Assembly (NCBI RefSeq): GCF_945859685.1
Contig: NC_079149.1
Location: forward strand, 116,843,575-116,907,574
Origin: Eupeodes corollae
Taxonomy: Eukaryota > Arthropoda > Insecta > Diptera > Syrphidae
Direction of reading: 5' to 3'
DNA length: 64,000 nt
Each line of letters begins with the position of its first letter. Positions within the stretch are counted from its first letter, which is position 1. The notes beneath the pieces are model-generated. The model was not told where the DNA came from. It saw only the letters and a program-made list of their open reading frames with translations, and searched no databases. The position numbers and the translations under genes were made by a program. Shown here one piece after another: positions 24,426 through 35,770 of this stretch.

Positions 24426-27400
24426 AAAGAGTATTTATTGTATAAAATAAAGATAAAGATGGTAGCTCTAGGTAACCTTATTCTGTTTGTTTTTCCTCCA
24501 CTAGAAAAATTCTTATTTACTAATATATTTATAACTAAATTCTGTGAGCATTTATCAAGGCTATAGCCTGTTACTATCATTTGTAACTTTTTTTTCTAAA
24601 TTAAGTATATTTCGACACAAATGCTCTTAATGAAATCTCGCATGAAACGAAAACCTTACTAAACTAAATCTGTGTCAGCATAGCAATAAATAGGTACATA
24701 TTACCCATACCCATATATCTAAAGCAAGTTATCGCGTACCTATGTACCTATAGGAATACTTTAAACGTCACCAGAGAAAAATCGAATCGAAGAAAAAAAG
24801 GTAAAAAAAAAAAAGAAGACAATTCCGTGTCACAACTCACATTCATTACATATTGACAAGCTCTCCACTTAAGGATATTAAACGTACCTAACATAAAAAA
24901 AATTGACATGAACCAAATGTGTATATGTATGATGGTATTGGTTGTGCCGTGCGGTACGGTACGGTTGGGTAGTATTGGGGCTACGAGACTAGGACTCATG
25001 GGAGACAAAAAACCAAACTGTCGAACATATTATACTATAAGCCATCGTGGCTTCGTTGACTACTTTATATCCACCTCTCTATATGTATGTGCATATATAT
25101 TGTATGAATACAGGTATGTAGATATCCTTTTTTTACACACCACCGCCCCATTTGTGTCATCCGCTGTCATACGTGTACTATGCATTAACCAGAATTGGAT
25201 TTCACCTTTTGCCAGCTATGGCAGGCGCGATAAAACTTTATTATCCTTTAATAGACTCTCTCTCTACACACATACGCAGCACATATTTACATATAGCACA
25301 GCCCAGTATATGATTTTAATAATTCCTGCTGCCATAACCCTCCATATCATCTATCGCCAATATAATTTTAGTTGCAGTAGTATGTTTGTTTTTGGAAAGA
25401 AGAGGATGAAAAAAAAACTTCTACATACAGTTTTTTTTTTTATTTTTTGAAGACTTCGCGTGTCCTTATTCTAACGACAGCTTAAGAGAGCAGCAGCAAT
25501 AGATTAACACGCAAAGCATTTTATATAAAAAAAAAAACGAAGTGATAAAATGAAAACTACACGAATGTTAGTTTTTGTTGTTCTATTTCGGGACATGGCT
25601 GTTCTTTGTTGATGACGACTTTCCACGACATGCTGCATACCAAACTTGCGAACCTCTCAAAAAAAAGGGAACTTATTCCATTTACGCACATGAGGAAGTT
25701 TTTGAATATGCAAATACAATAATACTTGAATTAAGCGGGCATCAAAAATACCTACGTGATAAGAGAGTGCAAAAAATAGTGAGAACTATTTTTGACATTT
25801 TGCCCCACGAGTATTTTCTTATTTGGGTTTGCGTTTGACTTTTACATCCCAATTTCAAGAAATTGAATATTTTTTTGTGGGATGTTCTGAAGTAAAACTC
25901 AATGCTATTAATCCAAACAAGTTATTGAAAATTTGGCATTTCAAATGGTAGTCAAATCAGCTTATATGACCGTCTCCTTAAACGAATACAAACTTTCGAT
26001 TATGTTTCGAAATATTTAAAATTGACTGTTCACATATGTTTATTGTAAAACCCTGTTAGAAAAAAGCTTATGCATTTGAATGGGGACACATCGCTATTTA
26101 CTTTAAAATTGTATCAATTCCGAGGCCAAACAAAGAACTACGCTTCACCAAAATTTATAATTCTACGACTTGTATTAGTAAATTTAAGTCATAAAAAACC
26201 TTCATACTATAAAGAACTAATCAGAATCAGTTTTAGATAAAGGTTTTTATTGCTTTTCAAGAACGGACTAAAATTTCCATTGCAAAACTTTTAATTATAT
26301 TTACATTCTGTGTAGCACCAAACTTTACACAAAAATAACTTATAACTACAGAGTACCAACAATCCATTACTACAATAGTATTGTTTTTCTTTTTTCTACA
26401 ACCCAGTTTTGTACTGCTGCTCTTTGACTTTCCTTTCCAGTCTTCTTTTATTTGTAGTTCAACAGTAAATTCATCAATTTCCTCATATATCCTCATACAA
26501 AGTCAATCCACAAGCTTACACACAACAAGGACAAGAAAAAAAGATCCTGACCTAATGGTGTTTTTTGCCACAGCTCAAGTGCAACGAAAAGGAGCAATGT
26601 TTGGTTTTGCGTACAGCAAATATATGCAAGGAACGGTAAGGTAAAAAAAAAACACTACTGCATACTGACAGAAGGATCAAAGGTCCTTTAGATACATATA
26701 CATAGTTAAAGATATATAAGAAAATATAACGTTCTACTTTAGAATTTCTTTGAAGCACCATTACATATCGTTTCGAGATACACTTTTTCCCCCATTTTAA
26801 CTTCAGCCTCAGTACCTTCCACAAAGGCAAGCTAACACGACAAGAAAATTTATACGGCCGATGGCGTGGCGGATCTGGCTCAAATCAACTTGGTGCGACG
26901 GCACGGATGGACGTGCATATAAATGTCGAGGGGAGAATTGCATTCGAAAAATTTAATCTGCCAGTTTCAGTTGAACCCTTTGTTATAAACGTTATAGGTC
27001 TAGGCTTGTACTTACATAGGTATATAGTTAGTAAGGTGTAGTTTGTATTCTCAGATTTTCTTATCAAAGATTAACAAACAAAACGTCCTGCCGAATGAAA
27101 AGAACCCTCATCGTCATCGTTTTTCGTAGTCGTCGTCGTTTCGTCCTCATCATCGTCATCGTTTGTACGCCATGCCATCGTGTTGATCCTTGGGAAAAGT
27201 TAGTATACCTACCTATAGGCACGTAAATATTACAACTTGCCTTCTTACTTCGCGTGTTGACAAACAATAATAACAACAGTTACGCATTCACCAACAGCGC
27301 GCAACAAGGACCTCCTGGGGGCTTTAACTGACTTTGTGGCGTAAAATGTGGGAGTTATTTGCTTAAAGACCATCAGAACCTGCTGATTTGTAGCTTTTTT

Positions 27401-28440
27401 GCCGCCTACTCTTTGACGTAGGCTGATGGCTGATGGCTGTGCCGTGTTGGGCTGGGTTCGGCTGGCTCGAGCCAGGCTAGGCCAGGCAGGCTAAACAAGA
27501 AATTGCATTTGAATGTTATTTTGTTATTCCTCGTGCGCAAGTTTACGACGAGTTCGTTTTATTATTAGGAATTTGACAAGGTACTGTTCTGTATGTGTGT
27601 GTTTTTGTTTGTACTCCATTTACAGGCATTAAATGCAATAATAACACTTGTATAACAACATAACAACAAATAAACATTGAACTCATGGTGATAAGAATCG
27701 ACAAAAGCTGTTTGGCTTTGGAATTATCTAGAGAGAAATATATTTTTTGTTTTTTCACTTAAACTGAGAGCTCATGATGGTCTTAAGAATCATACAACTG
27801 CTCGAAAGTATCTACACATACACTTAACTATATACTGATTTCCATAGGTATTGATAACGGCCTCCTTTCTATGGACTTCGAAGCTTGCCTCACTCTAGTA
27901 GAAAAATTATGCTTATTATACTTTGAACTGAACTTGTTCTTTTATAATGTTTTTTCTTGGTAATAAATCTTCGACCTTAGATTATACATACTAACGGATA
28001 TAGCTTCGGATTTTTGTTGAAGGTTAGTTTACAAACGGTTTGCCTTGCCTATACTTATAGTGCTTAGCAAAAATGTTTAAGCTGAAATGTGTGTGGTATG
28101 AGAGTAAGTACTTCGACTTTGAGATATTGCTATGAGACCTTGGAATAAAATGACTACGGTTATTAGATTTTCAAAAAAATTCTGTATATAGAATAATTAT
28201 TCAAAAAAACATCAGAATGGTATTGAAAATATGGGACAATTGAGTGATTGATATTTTGTTTCGCTTACAAATGACCTGAGCATTGCTAACCATAATAACT
28301 ATCGTGTAGTTACTTAAATTGGAATCAAAAATGTTATATATATAAATACACTCTTCGTAAGAATTAAAACTCCATTTGTTTAAGTCCTTTTGAGTAAGGA
28401 AACATTTTTAGAAAAAAATTCAATCCGAAAAATGAATAAT
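24426..28440. other. Noncoding stretch, no recognised gene
   Basis: Contains the longest non-transposon ORF of the window (24908-25450, 180 codons, plus strand), which I cannot assign. Other small frames are at 25575-25838, 26257-26830 and 27064-27758. A CGT/CAT triplet tract lies at 27109-27163. A GC-richer patch (26830-26960) and GGCTNGGC-type short repeats near 27.45 kb are unexplained. Confidence 0.5.
27109..27163. repeat. CGT/CAT triplet tract
   Basis: TCATCGTCATCG, then TAGTCGTCGTCGTTTCGTCC and TCATCATCGTCATCG. An imperfect microsatellite of the type repeated through the window. Confidence 0.75.
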
Positions 28441-28809
28441 ACAGGAAGATCTCCAAAAATTTTAGATTCATTAAATTTATCAAATTTTTTTTTGGAAATA
28501 TTTCTGGTATGCATTTATAAAGTGCTAAGAAATATGCGATTTATTTCCTTTTCGTTAAACAAATGTTGACCCGTTTTGCAAATTCAGAGTTTAACCAAAA
28601 CAATAACACACGAGCTCATGCAAAAAAATTATTGAAATCAAAGGAAGCCAAGTTTAAAACAAAATAAAATGCACGACTGGGTCGCACGAACTTGCTCCTG
28701 TATGCAAAGAGTCTGTTTAAAAAAGTACTTATATGAGATTTAAAAATATTCCTATAAAATAAGTTTGGCTTCAAAGATATAAATGCCATTTGAATTGTCA
28801 AAAAACCGC
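28441..28809 (+). repeat. Composite repeat family, M module fragment
   Basis: Shows the GGTATGCATTTATAAAGTGC, AATGTTGACCCG, GAGCTCATGCA, GAAGCCAAGTTTAAAACA and AAAATGCACGACTGG landmarks shared with 30.0-30.9 kb and 60.6-60.75 kb. It ends at TCAAAGATATAAATGCCATTTG, where the family sequence is interrupted by an unrelated segment flanked by direct repeats. Confidence 0.65.
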
Positions 28810-29178
28810 ACGATCTTTGTATATGAAAACCATAGTACTCTCATGAGCAGAAACTTTTAGGGCGACGAGATGCCGAGTCGTTGGCGTGGCGTTAGTATCG
28901 AAAGTGGAGAAATTCAGCGGGAGCGAGAGAAAAATATTATTCCCATTCCCATAAGCAGCCAGCAGAATAAGGGAGATAATTAATTTTCGACCCAAAAAGT
29001 CAACACAATTTCGATGCACTTCATATAACAAACAAAATGGCTTAATATTGTATCTAATAAGGGGTTGAAACAAACTTTTGCATGCTTAAGTCAGCTGTTT
29101 AGGATCTTTTACCGATATTTGTTTTTATTTAAATTCTTTAGTCTGCTTTTACTTGGGTACGATCTTTGTATATGAAAA
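28810..29178. repeat. 329-bp segment flanked by a 20-bp direct repeat
   Basis: ACGATCTTTGTATATGAAAA occurs exactly at 28810-28829 and 29159-29178. The segment between is richer in GC on its left side. It does not match other sequence in the window. The pair may be a long target-site duplication of a small insertion or the trace of a local duplication. No poly(A), terminal inverted repeat or known coding motif is visible. Confidence 0.55.
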
Positions 29179-30020
29179 ATGGTTTTTATTATGTATAAAG
29201 CTACGATGCGATTTATATAGTTTCAACTGGTTCCATAAAAGCTTTTTTCCTTTAGATAGCTTTATTGTAATTTCATATTAGAAGAACCAGGATGGAAAAT
29301 AAATAAGATAAGAAAGAGGCAGACCATGAATGTTTAAATTGTAAGGCGATCGCCTATTGGTTGTGTAGTTAGGTAGCAGGTAGATGTCTAAAACGACCAT
29401 AGAATAGTTCACTTGGCGTGCTTAGCTTTATGCAGATAGATAGATAAGGACATGTTTATGATGATAATGAAGGAATGTTATTGGTGGCTAGAAGGTACAT
29501 ACTACATTCCTTCTTAAGTTTTCAGCGCAAACATGGAGTTATTACGTTCAGTCTATTTTTTTCACTAAAGTTTTAAAAACAAGCATACGAACAAGTACAA
29601 GAAATTGCTGTTCATGTGTTGTTTACAGTCAGGCTCTTGTGCGTTTTAGATTTTAGTTAAGAAGTGACACGTAAGCAGTAGTTGTAGAAGTTGTACGTAA
29701 TACCTTTACAAATAGGTACAATATGTATGCGTTGAAAAAGTGATTCTAATAGAAAATACATATACTCTTTCTGGCCAGTTTCTTTAACTTGTACTAAGTA
29801 TTTATATTTTTATATAGGCGAAAGCCAGGTTGTTTCACAACCTTATTCGTAAAGAATAATACTTTAAAATCACATATACAAAGTTACCAAGATAATACTT
29901 CTTGATAGACTCTTTAAAATAGATTGTTGATTAAATATATCATATAAATGTGTACCAAATGCATTAATTTGGATGAAAGATAGGAATGTAATTACAATTT
30001 TGTCAAAATAATGCGCTCTT
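29179..30020. other. Noncoding stretch, nothing recognised
   Basis: AT-rich sequence with no open frame of note and no match to the other repeats of the window that I can see. Confidence 0.5.
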
Positions 30021-30925
30021 TCGGGCTCATGCACAGTAAAAATAATTTAAAAAATAATATTTTAGGATTCAAAATTTTACCTTAAAAATAAGTTTGTCTT
30101 CAAAAATTTAAATGCCATTTTATAAATTAAAAAACCGTTGATTTTTCAAATTTTTATTTTGAAAATCGTTAGAGCGGTTTTTTTTTAAATTAATTTTTTA
30201 TATATAAAATTTTCCAATTTTGTTCTAAAAATATTTTTGGAATGCAGTTGTTTAGTGATTGTAAATATACGTCTTACGTTTGAATTTCGTAAAAAATTGT
30301 TGACCCGTTTTTGAGATATAGAGTTTTGAAAAATAAAAATTCAATATTTTTTAAAAAATCCAAACAATTAAAAATTGCATTTTTGTTAATCAAATATTGT
30401 TGAGGCAATAAAGGAGCTTATTCAGAAAAAAAATTATTAAAATCAGTTCATAAGTTGCTGAGAAAATTAAAAAACAAAATAACAGTTCTATGAGCGGTAC
30501 CTTTCCTGAGCAATACAAAAATATGGTTTTCTTATAAAAAGAAGCCAAGTTAAAAAATAAAATTTTAAAGAAAATTTAAAAAAAAATCTATCGGTTTGTT
30601 TTTGAGAAAATTCGAATTTTCGGTTTTTGACCAAAAAAATTGTATAGGGGCCACTGTTAGTTTCGATCTTAAAAAAAAAAATGAAAAAAACGCCTAACGC
30701 GAATCTGCTCAAAACCTTAACTTCCAAGTTTGAACTCAATCGACCCAATGGTTTAGGCTGTAGGAGCGTGGACAGACAGACAAAACCGACCGGACGGAAT
30801 CGCGGGACCCACTTTTTTCGACTTCTCTACCATCGTAATATCATGTTTGATTAAAATCTCGAGTTCGAAATTTTGCACGAATGCAAAACTTGCCATATAG
30901 TTCCTATATGTCGCAAGTAAAAAAG
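30021..30925 (+). repeat. Composite repeat family, most complete M module
   Basis: Runs from CTCATGCACAG through TTTGGAATGCAGTTGTTTAG, ATTTCGTAAAAAATTGTTGACCCG, GTTGAGGCAATAAAGG, TGAGCAATACAAAAATATGG, TTTTGACCAAAAAAATTGTA, CGCCTAACGCGAATCTGCTC, AAGTTTGAACTCAATCGACC, a GACAGACAGACA block and CATCGTAATATCATGTTTG. It ends in CTATATGTCGCAAGTAAAAA and abuts the conserved terminus of a reverse arm (GGGGCTGGGATACGACCC). No convincing ORF is present; the frames at 30488-30974 on the other strand are chance products of the repeat. Confidence 0.75.
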
Positions 30926-31740
30926 GGGCTGGGATACGACCCAAAATTTTTATTTTTTCTGAAAAAAATTTCAATTCGATTTTTCTAAGAAAATTACTGA
31001 ATGTTGAAAACAGTATTTCGTAAAAGTTAAAATTAGTTGGAAGCCATAGTCTTAAGTTTTTGAAAAGACATTTGATTCGAAAATCAATTTTTATAAACTT
31101 TTGTTTAATGTCAATTTATTTTTTTCAAAATTTTAATTAATATTGATACCAAATTTTTAAATTGATAAAAGTAGTTTAAATCTGATATCTTACAATTTTG
31201 AAAAGATATTTGAGTCAAAAATGCCTCTTTACCAACTTTTATTAGTTTTTTTTTTGGAAAAAAACTATCAATATGATTTTTCTGAAAAAATTTCAGAATT
31301 TTAAAAACAATATTTTTTATAAGATAAAATTAGTTAAAACCCATAATCTCAAATTTTTGAAAAGATATTTGAGCCGAAATTAAATTTTTACCCACTTTGA
31401 GTACTATTTTTTTTTTTAGGTTTCTATTTTTTATAAAACAAACTGTTAATTCGATTTTGTCAAAATTTTACCAGATGTTAAAAACGTTATTTTTAGTAGT
31501 ACAAAAATTGTTTGTTTTGTATTCTTACAATTTTCGACGTGACAATTTTTTTTTCAGTTTATTTGGTTTATAAAAAAAAACATTTAATTGGATTTTTTTG
31601 TACAATTTTTTTTTTAGTTTATTTGATTTATAAAAAAACCGTAAATTTTATTTATTTTTTTTTTCAAAAAATATACTTGTTTTGAATCACGTTACAATTT
31701 ATTATATTGAATTTAATTCAGGTCTCTAGCGTTTTTGGTG
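30926..31740 (-). repeat. Composite repeat family, reverse arm
   Basis: Starts with GGGCTGGGATACGACCC (30927), the conserved terminus, then runs through monomers in reverse orientation: AATTCGATTTTTCTAAG, TTTTGAAAAGATATTTGAGTC, TTTTTACCCACTTTGAGTA and AGGTTTCTATTTTTTATAAA. It ends near ATCACGTTACAATTTATTATATTG and GGTCTCTAGCG, the proximal end seen inverted in the forward arms. Confidence 0.78.
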
Positions 31741-32060
31741 CGTAAAATATTTAGGGTTAACCAACATTTTCACTATTATTTTAAACTGCTATGGTAAAAA
31801 AAACCGACCATGCAATTTTTTTTCTGCATTATTATCTGTATAACAAAATTCATTTGAAGTCGATATCTTTTCTGGTTCTTGAGCTATGGACAACGAAAAA
31901 AAACGTCACGAACGTACAGACGTACGAACGTACACACGCACGCACAGACATCTTTCTAAAAATCATTTATTTCGACTTTAGGGACCTTGAAACGTCGAGA
32001 AATGTCAACATTTTCAATTTGACAAATCGGACCCATTACAATAAGGTTTTTGAGAAATTT
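31741..32060 (+). repeat. Composite repeat family, CGTACG-rich (CpG) module
   Basis: Contains AGTCGATATCTTTTCTGG and TTCTTGAGCTATGGACAAC, then a CpG-dense string (CGTCACGAACGTACAGACG and ACGAACGTACACACGCACGC), then GGGACCTTGAAACGTCGAG, CAATTTGACAAATCGGACCC and ATTACAATAAGG. The same module lies inverted at 60775-61010. The 90-codon frame across it (31791-32063) is an accident of the repeat. Confidence 0.75.
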
Positions 32061-32345
32061 TAAATCTTCGATTTTTGGCCAACAAAATTGTATGGGGCCT
32101 ACTATTTTTTGGTCTTAGAAAATAAAATAATGCCCAATGTGAATTAGCTTACAACCTTAATTTGAAGTTTAAATTCAAATGACCACAATTGTCTAAGCTG
32201 TTGGGAGGCAGACAGACAGAAAGACTGAATGAATCACCGGTATCAATTTGTCGCTTTCTGTTCCATCGTAATATAATGTTTGATTAAAGTCCCGAGTTCA
32301 AAAGCTGTCTAATATTTTCTACAGAAATCCTTTGTAGGTCGCAAG
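32061..32345 (+). repeat. Composite repeat family, 3' half of M module
   Basis: TTTTTGGCCAACAAAATTGTA, AGTTTAAATTCAAATGACC, GGCAGACAGACAGAAAG, CCATCGTAATATAATGTTTG and GGTCGCAAGTAAAAA follow the order of the 30.6-30.92 kb copy. It is fused directly to the CpG module, so only the distal half of M is present. Confidence 0.72.
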
Positions 32346-32594
32346 TAAAAATTTACAATATTATAAATGAAAAACAAATTTAACAAAAAAAGGTATGAAC
32401 AAAAGTTTTAACTATTTACTGTTTTGAAAATGTTCAATATTTGTCTATTTTGTCTCCATAAATTAGAATATTGATAAAATTTTGAATTTTTTTTGCAGAG
32501 TCCTTAATTTTTGTGTATGTACATACTTGAAAAATTAGGAAAATAATTATAAAATTGACAAAAACAAAAAATCGAAATAAATGCTAAAAATATC
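32346..32594. other. Spacer between repeat copies, nothing recognised
   Basis: AT-rich spacer separating the M-module end from the inverted-repeat element that starts at about 32595. No ORF or known motif. Confidence 0.5.
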
Positions 32595-34333
32595 AAAAGA
32601 AGCTGCGATGCGACCCAAAATGATATCTTCCCATCATGTCTATCGATTGGTTTTTCTTAAAATTTTATAGGGTTGGGTTAAAAAAGTTTTTAGTTAAATT
32701 ATTCTTAAACATTTTAAAATTACCGACAACATTTTTCATATAAAAAAATAGTTTTGTTTAAATATCCAGATGTGTTAAATAGAATTCTTTCTTAAATTTT
32801 TACAAATGGGATGAATGAAATTAACTTGAGGGATATCAAGAACCGGACATTAATTTTTATCACATTTGGGTACTACTTCTTTTAGATTTTATTTTTTAAT
32901 GAAAAAACGTACTGTTGGATTTGTATGAAAAACAAACTACTGAGTATCGAAAATAATATTTTCTGTGGAATAAAAAAAAGTTTGAAGACAATATTTTTAA
33001 TTTTTGAAAATCTTTCCAAGTTTTAATTGCGTATTTTTTAGGTTTTTATTTTTTGTAAAATAACTGTCAATTCAATTTTTCTCAAAATTTAACTCAATGT
33101 TGACAACAATATTTTTTAAAAGATAAAAGTAGTTTCAAGCCAATATTTCAATTTAAAAAGATATTTGATTCGAATATCAATTTTTACCATTTTTTATTTT
33201 TTTTGTTTAGGTTTTTAATTTTATCTAAAAAAACTGTCAATTCGATTGTTTTCAAAATTTTTCCGAATGTTGCAAACAATATTTCTTTTAGTTGAAAATT
33301 TGTTGAAAGCCATGATCTTAAATGTTTGAAAAGATATTTAGGTCGAAATTCAATTTTTACCAACTTTGGGTAATGTTTTTTTAAGTTTTTATTTTTTATA
33401 AGAAAAAAACAGTTTATTCGATTTTTCTCAAAATCTAACCAAAAGTCAAAAACATTATTATTCGTTGCAAAAAATTGTTTTTGAGATCATATTTAAGTAT
33501 TAAAATTTTCGAGGTAACACATTTTTTTTCAGTTTTTTGATTTAATAAAAAAATCATTAATTGTTTGGTATCACGTTAAAATATATTATATAAAATTTAG
33601 AGACTTAATCTCTAGCGTCAATCGTTCATTTTGATATCTGGTAAAATTTTAAGAAACATCGAATTGTCATTTTTTTCCAAGAAATAGGAACAATACTAAC
33701 GTTGGTTAAAAATTGATTTTCGGCTCAAATATATTTTTAAAAATGGAAATATTGACTTGAAAATAATTAAGTCTTATAAAAATATTGTTTTCAACATTCA
33801 GTCAAATTTTGTGAAAAATCGAATATGTATATAGTTTTTTTTAGAAAAGTAAAATAGTTCGTAAAAATTGATTTTCGACTCGAATATCTCTTAATGAATT
33901 TGAGATTATGGCTTCAAACTTATTTTTTCTCATAGTAAATATTGTTTTCGACATGCTTAAACAGGGTAGACCTTTCCTTTGGACTCAAATAGCGTTTCAA
34001 AAAATCAAAATATTGGCTTAAAACTAATTTTATCTCACAGAAAATATTGTTTTTCAAATTTTATAAAAATCCAAATCTCAGATTTTTCGCAACAAATTAA
34101 AATCTACAGTAAAAAGTACGCGAATAGTACTAAAAATTTTGGAAATTGCTTTTCGACTAAAAACCTTGTTAAAAAAATATCATGCAAAATATTGTTATTA
34201 ATTTTCTAATTTCAACAATTCAACTTGCAACTTTTTAACAAAACACGAAAACCTACAATGCTGTTAAGCAAGACATATCGACATACGGAATGGGAAGTTA
34301 TCAGTGTGGGTCACATCCCAGCCTCTTTTTTTT
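32595..34333. repeat. 1.7-kb fold-back (inverted-repeat) element of the composite family
   Basis: The left arm (32595-33615) reads in reverse and the right arm (33616-34333) forward. The left end AAAAGAAGCTGCGATGCGACC is matched by the reverse complement of the right end, which reads GGGTCACATCCCAGCCTCTTTT on the plus strand. Inner landmarks also mirror: GAAAAGATATTTGATTCG on the left and CGACTCGAATATCTC on the right. The turn lies near 33600-33620. Arms are unequal and diverged. No ORF encoding a recognisable transposase is present. Confidence 0.75.
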
Positions 34334-35384
34334 GGAATCACTCTTGTCTATGTATCTTGCTCAGGCCCAACTTATCGGTTGTATCAATCAACGTAAATGC
34401 AATTTTATTATCAATTTTTTTTGTTAATTAAATAAGAAATTTTTAAATTATTAGTAAAAGTTGTTTCTCAGATAATAAGCTTTAAGTATGTTTAGGTACT
34501 ACGAATAAAAACTTCCTTCAAATTTATAAATAATTAGTGCTCTTTTGTTGTGTCTGCACTTTTGCCGTTAAATTTTAAATAAACTCTAACAAAATACTCA
34601 AAAACTCTACCGTATGCAATAAAATGCATGGACTTTACAGTTCACATTCTTTAAAACATTACTTTGGTGAACATTTACTTTTTTTTGGTTGAATAAATTT
34701 AACAATGAAATTGCCAAATTAAGGTAAAACTTAAATGAAGTACAATTATACTCAAAAAGTTTGAATGTTTGTGCATAATATAGTTTTGTTGTTATATTGT
34801 GCATCTCCGTATAAGGATTGCATCCACATTCACCATGCTATAACAGCACCTTTTATTCTTATCGTTTGTAGTAGTATATAGGATGTATAATTGTGTGTGG
34901 AAAGGATATATCCAACACATTTATATTCTTAAGCAAAAAACGAACTTTTAAATCGTTTCCTTAGAATGCACATTATATAAACTAAAAACAACAGCAAAAC
35001 AACACTTTATTATTATTTTCCACATGCGAATTGGTTTTTATTTGGTTGTTTTTGCGGGAGGTAATTTGGAAAGTCATTCTCCAGTGCTTCTACAGTGAGA
35101 ACGTTATATTGGTGGCATAGAGAGAGAGAGCTGTTGGTTTTAAATTCCTTTGGGATTTGGTCAGTTTGTTTTTTGTTAGATTCCTTTTATTGCAATTTTT
35201 TTTAAAAGGAAGTCCTTGGTGAAATAATTTTACCTGCTATTTATTTCCCTCTTCCGGGTTTGATTTTTATAGCCGGTTTTTTATTTGTTTGCGTTTATTT
35301 TAATTGCATATCTACATGGGAACTCGTGGGGTTTATTTATGGTGTTGATGGGTAATGTTGCACAAAAATAGTCTAGTATATGTG
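34334..35384. other. Noncoding stretch, nothing recognised
   Basis: AT-rich DNA with an AGAGAGAGAGAG run near 35.12 kb. The small frame at 34607-34804 has no recognisable product. Confidence 0.5.
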
Positions 35385-35770
35385 AATAATGTCGGCACAG
35401 CGTTGTCTATGGTCATGAACTTTGGGCTCCTGGGTCAGTTGGATCTTTTACTGGTGGAGGTCCAAGTCCCAACGCAAAATTCGCCAAGTTGAAGTCTGCA
35501 AAAGACCGAGTTCTTGTGCACAACGAGGGCGAGGAATAAATTGCCTCGGGTTTTTCTGTATAATTTCGAGGGCCGCGGCGATGTTCTTGGCCGATCTTGC
35601 AATCCTTGAACTAATGGGCGTTGGCTGATTGTTTACTAAACCGGTCCTCTTAAATTTGGTCACCAAACATGGACTGTGAAGGGTCACCACGTCTACCGTA
35701 AAATGGGTGCAATGCATTTTGATAATAAAGTTTTATCATTTGAACGATTTGACAGATGCCACCAAAACGA
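35385..35770 (-). pseudogene. Tc1/mariner-superfamily transposase, N-terminal fragment
   Basis: On the minus strand a frame reads QIVQMIKLYYQN..FYGRRGDPSQS, then shifts near 35655-35665 to LVTKFKRTGLV and RSAKNIAAALEIIQKNPRQF, then RCAQELGLLQTSTWRIL. An in-frame TAA follows (about 35448), and after it comes KIQLTQEPKVHDHRQR. This order resembles the N-terminal DNA-binding (helix-turn-helix) part of a mariner-like transposase family common in insects; I recall a YKIQLTQELKPNDH-type segment at the same place. The catalytic DDE part is absent, and I see no terminal inverted repeats. It is a dead fragment with at least one frameshift and one stop. Confidence 0.72.

Noticed and set aside
31791..32063. 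90-codon ORF across the CGTACG block
   Set aside because: It lies wholly in the composite repeat; the inverted copy at 60.75-60.98 kb gives a similar accidental frame with no recognisable protein.
32595..34333. Regularly repeated blocks that could suggest a CRISPR-like array
   Set aside because: Repeats are degenerate, unequal in spacing, AT-rich and mirrored; no spacers of constant length, and the setting is an insect genome.
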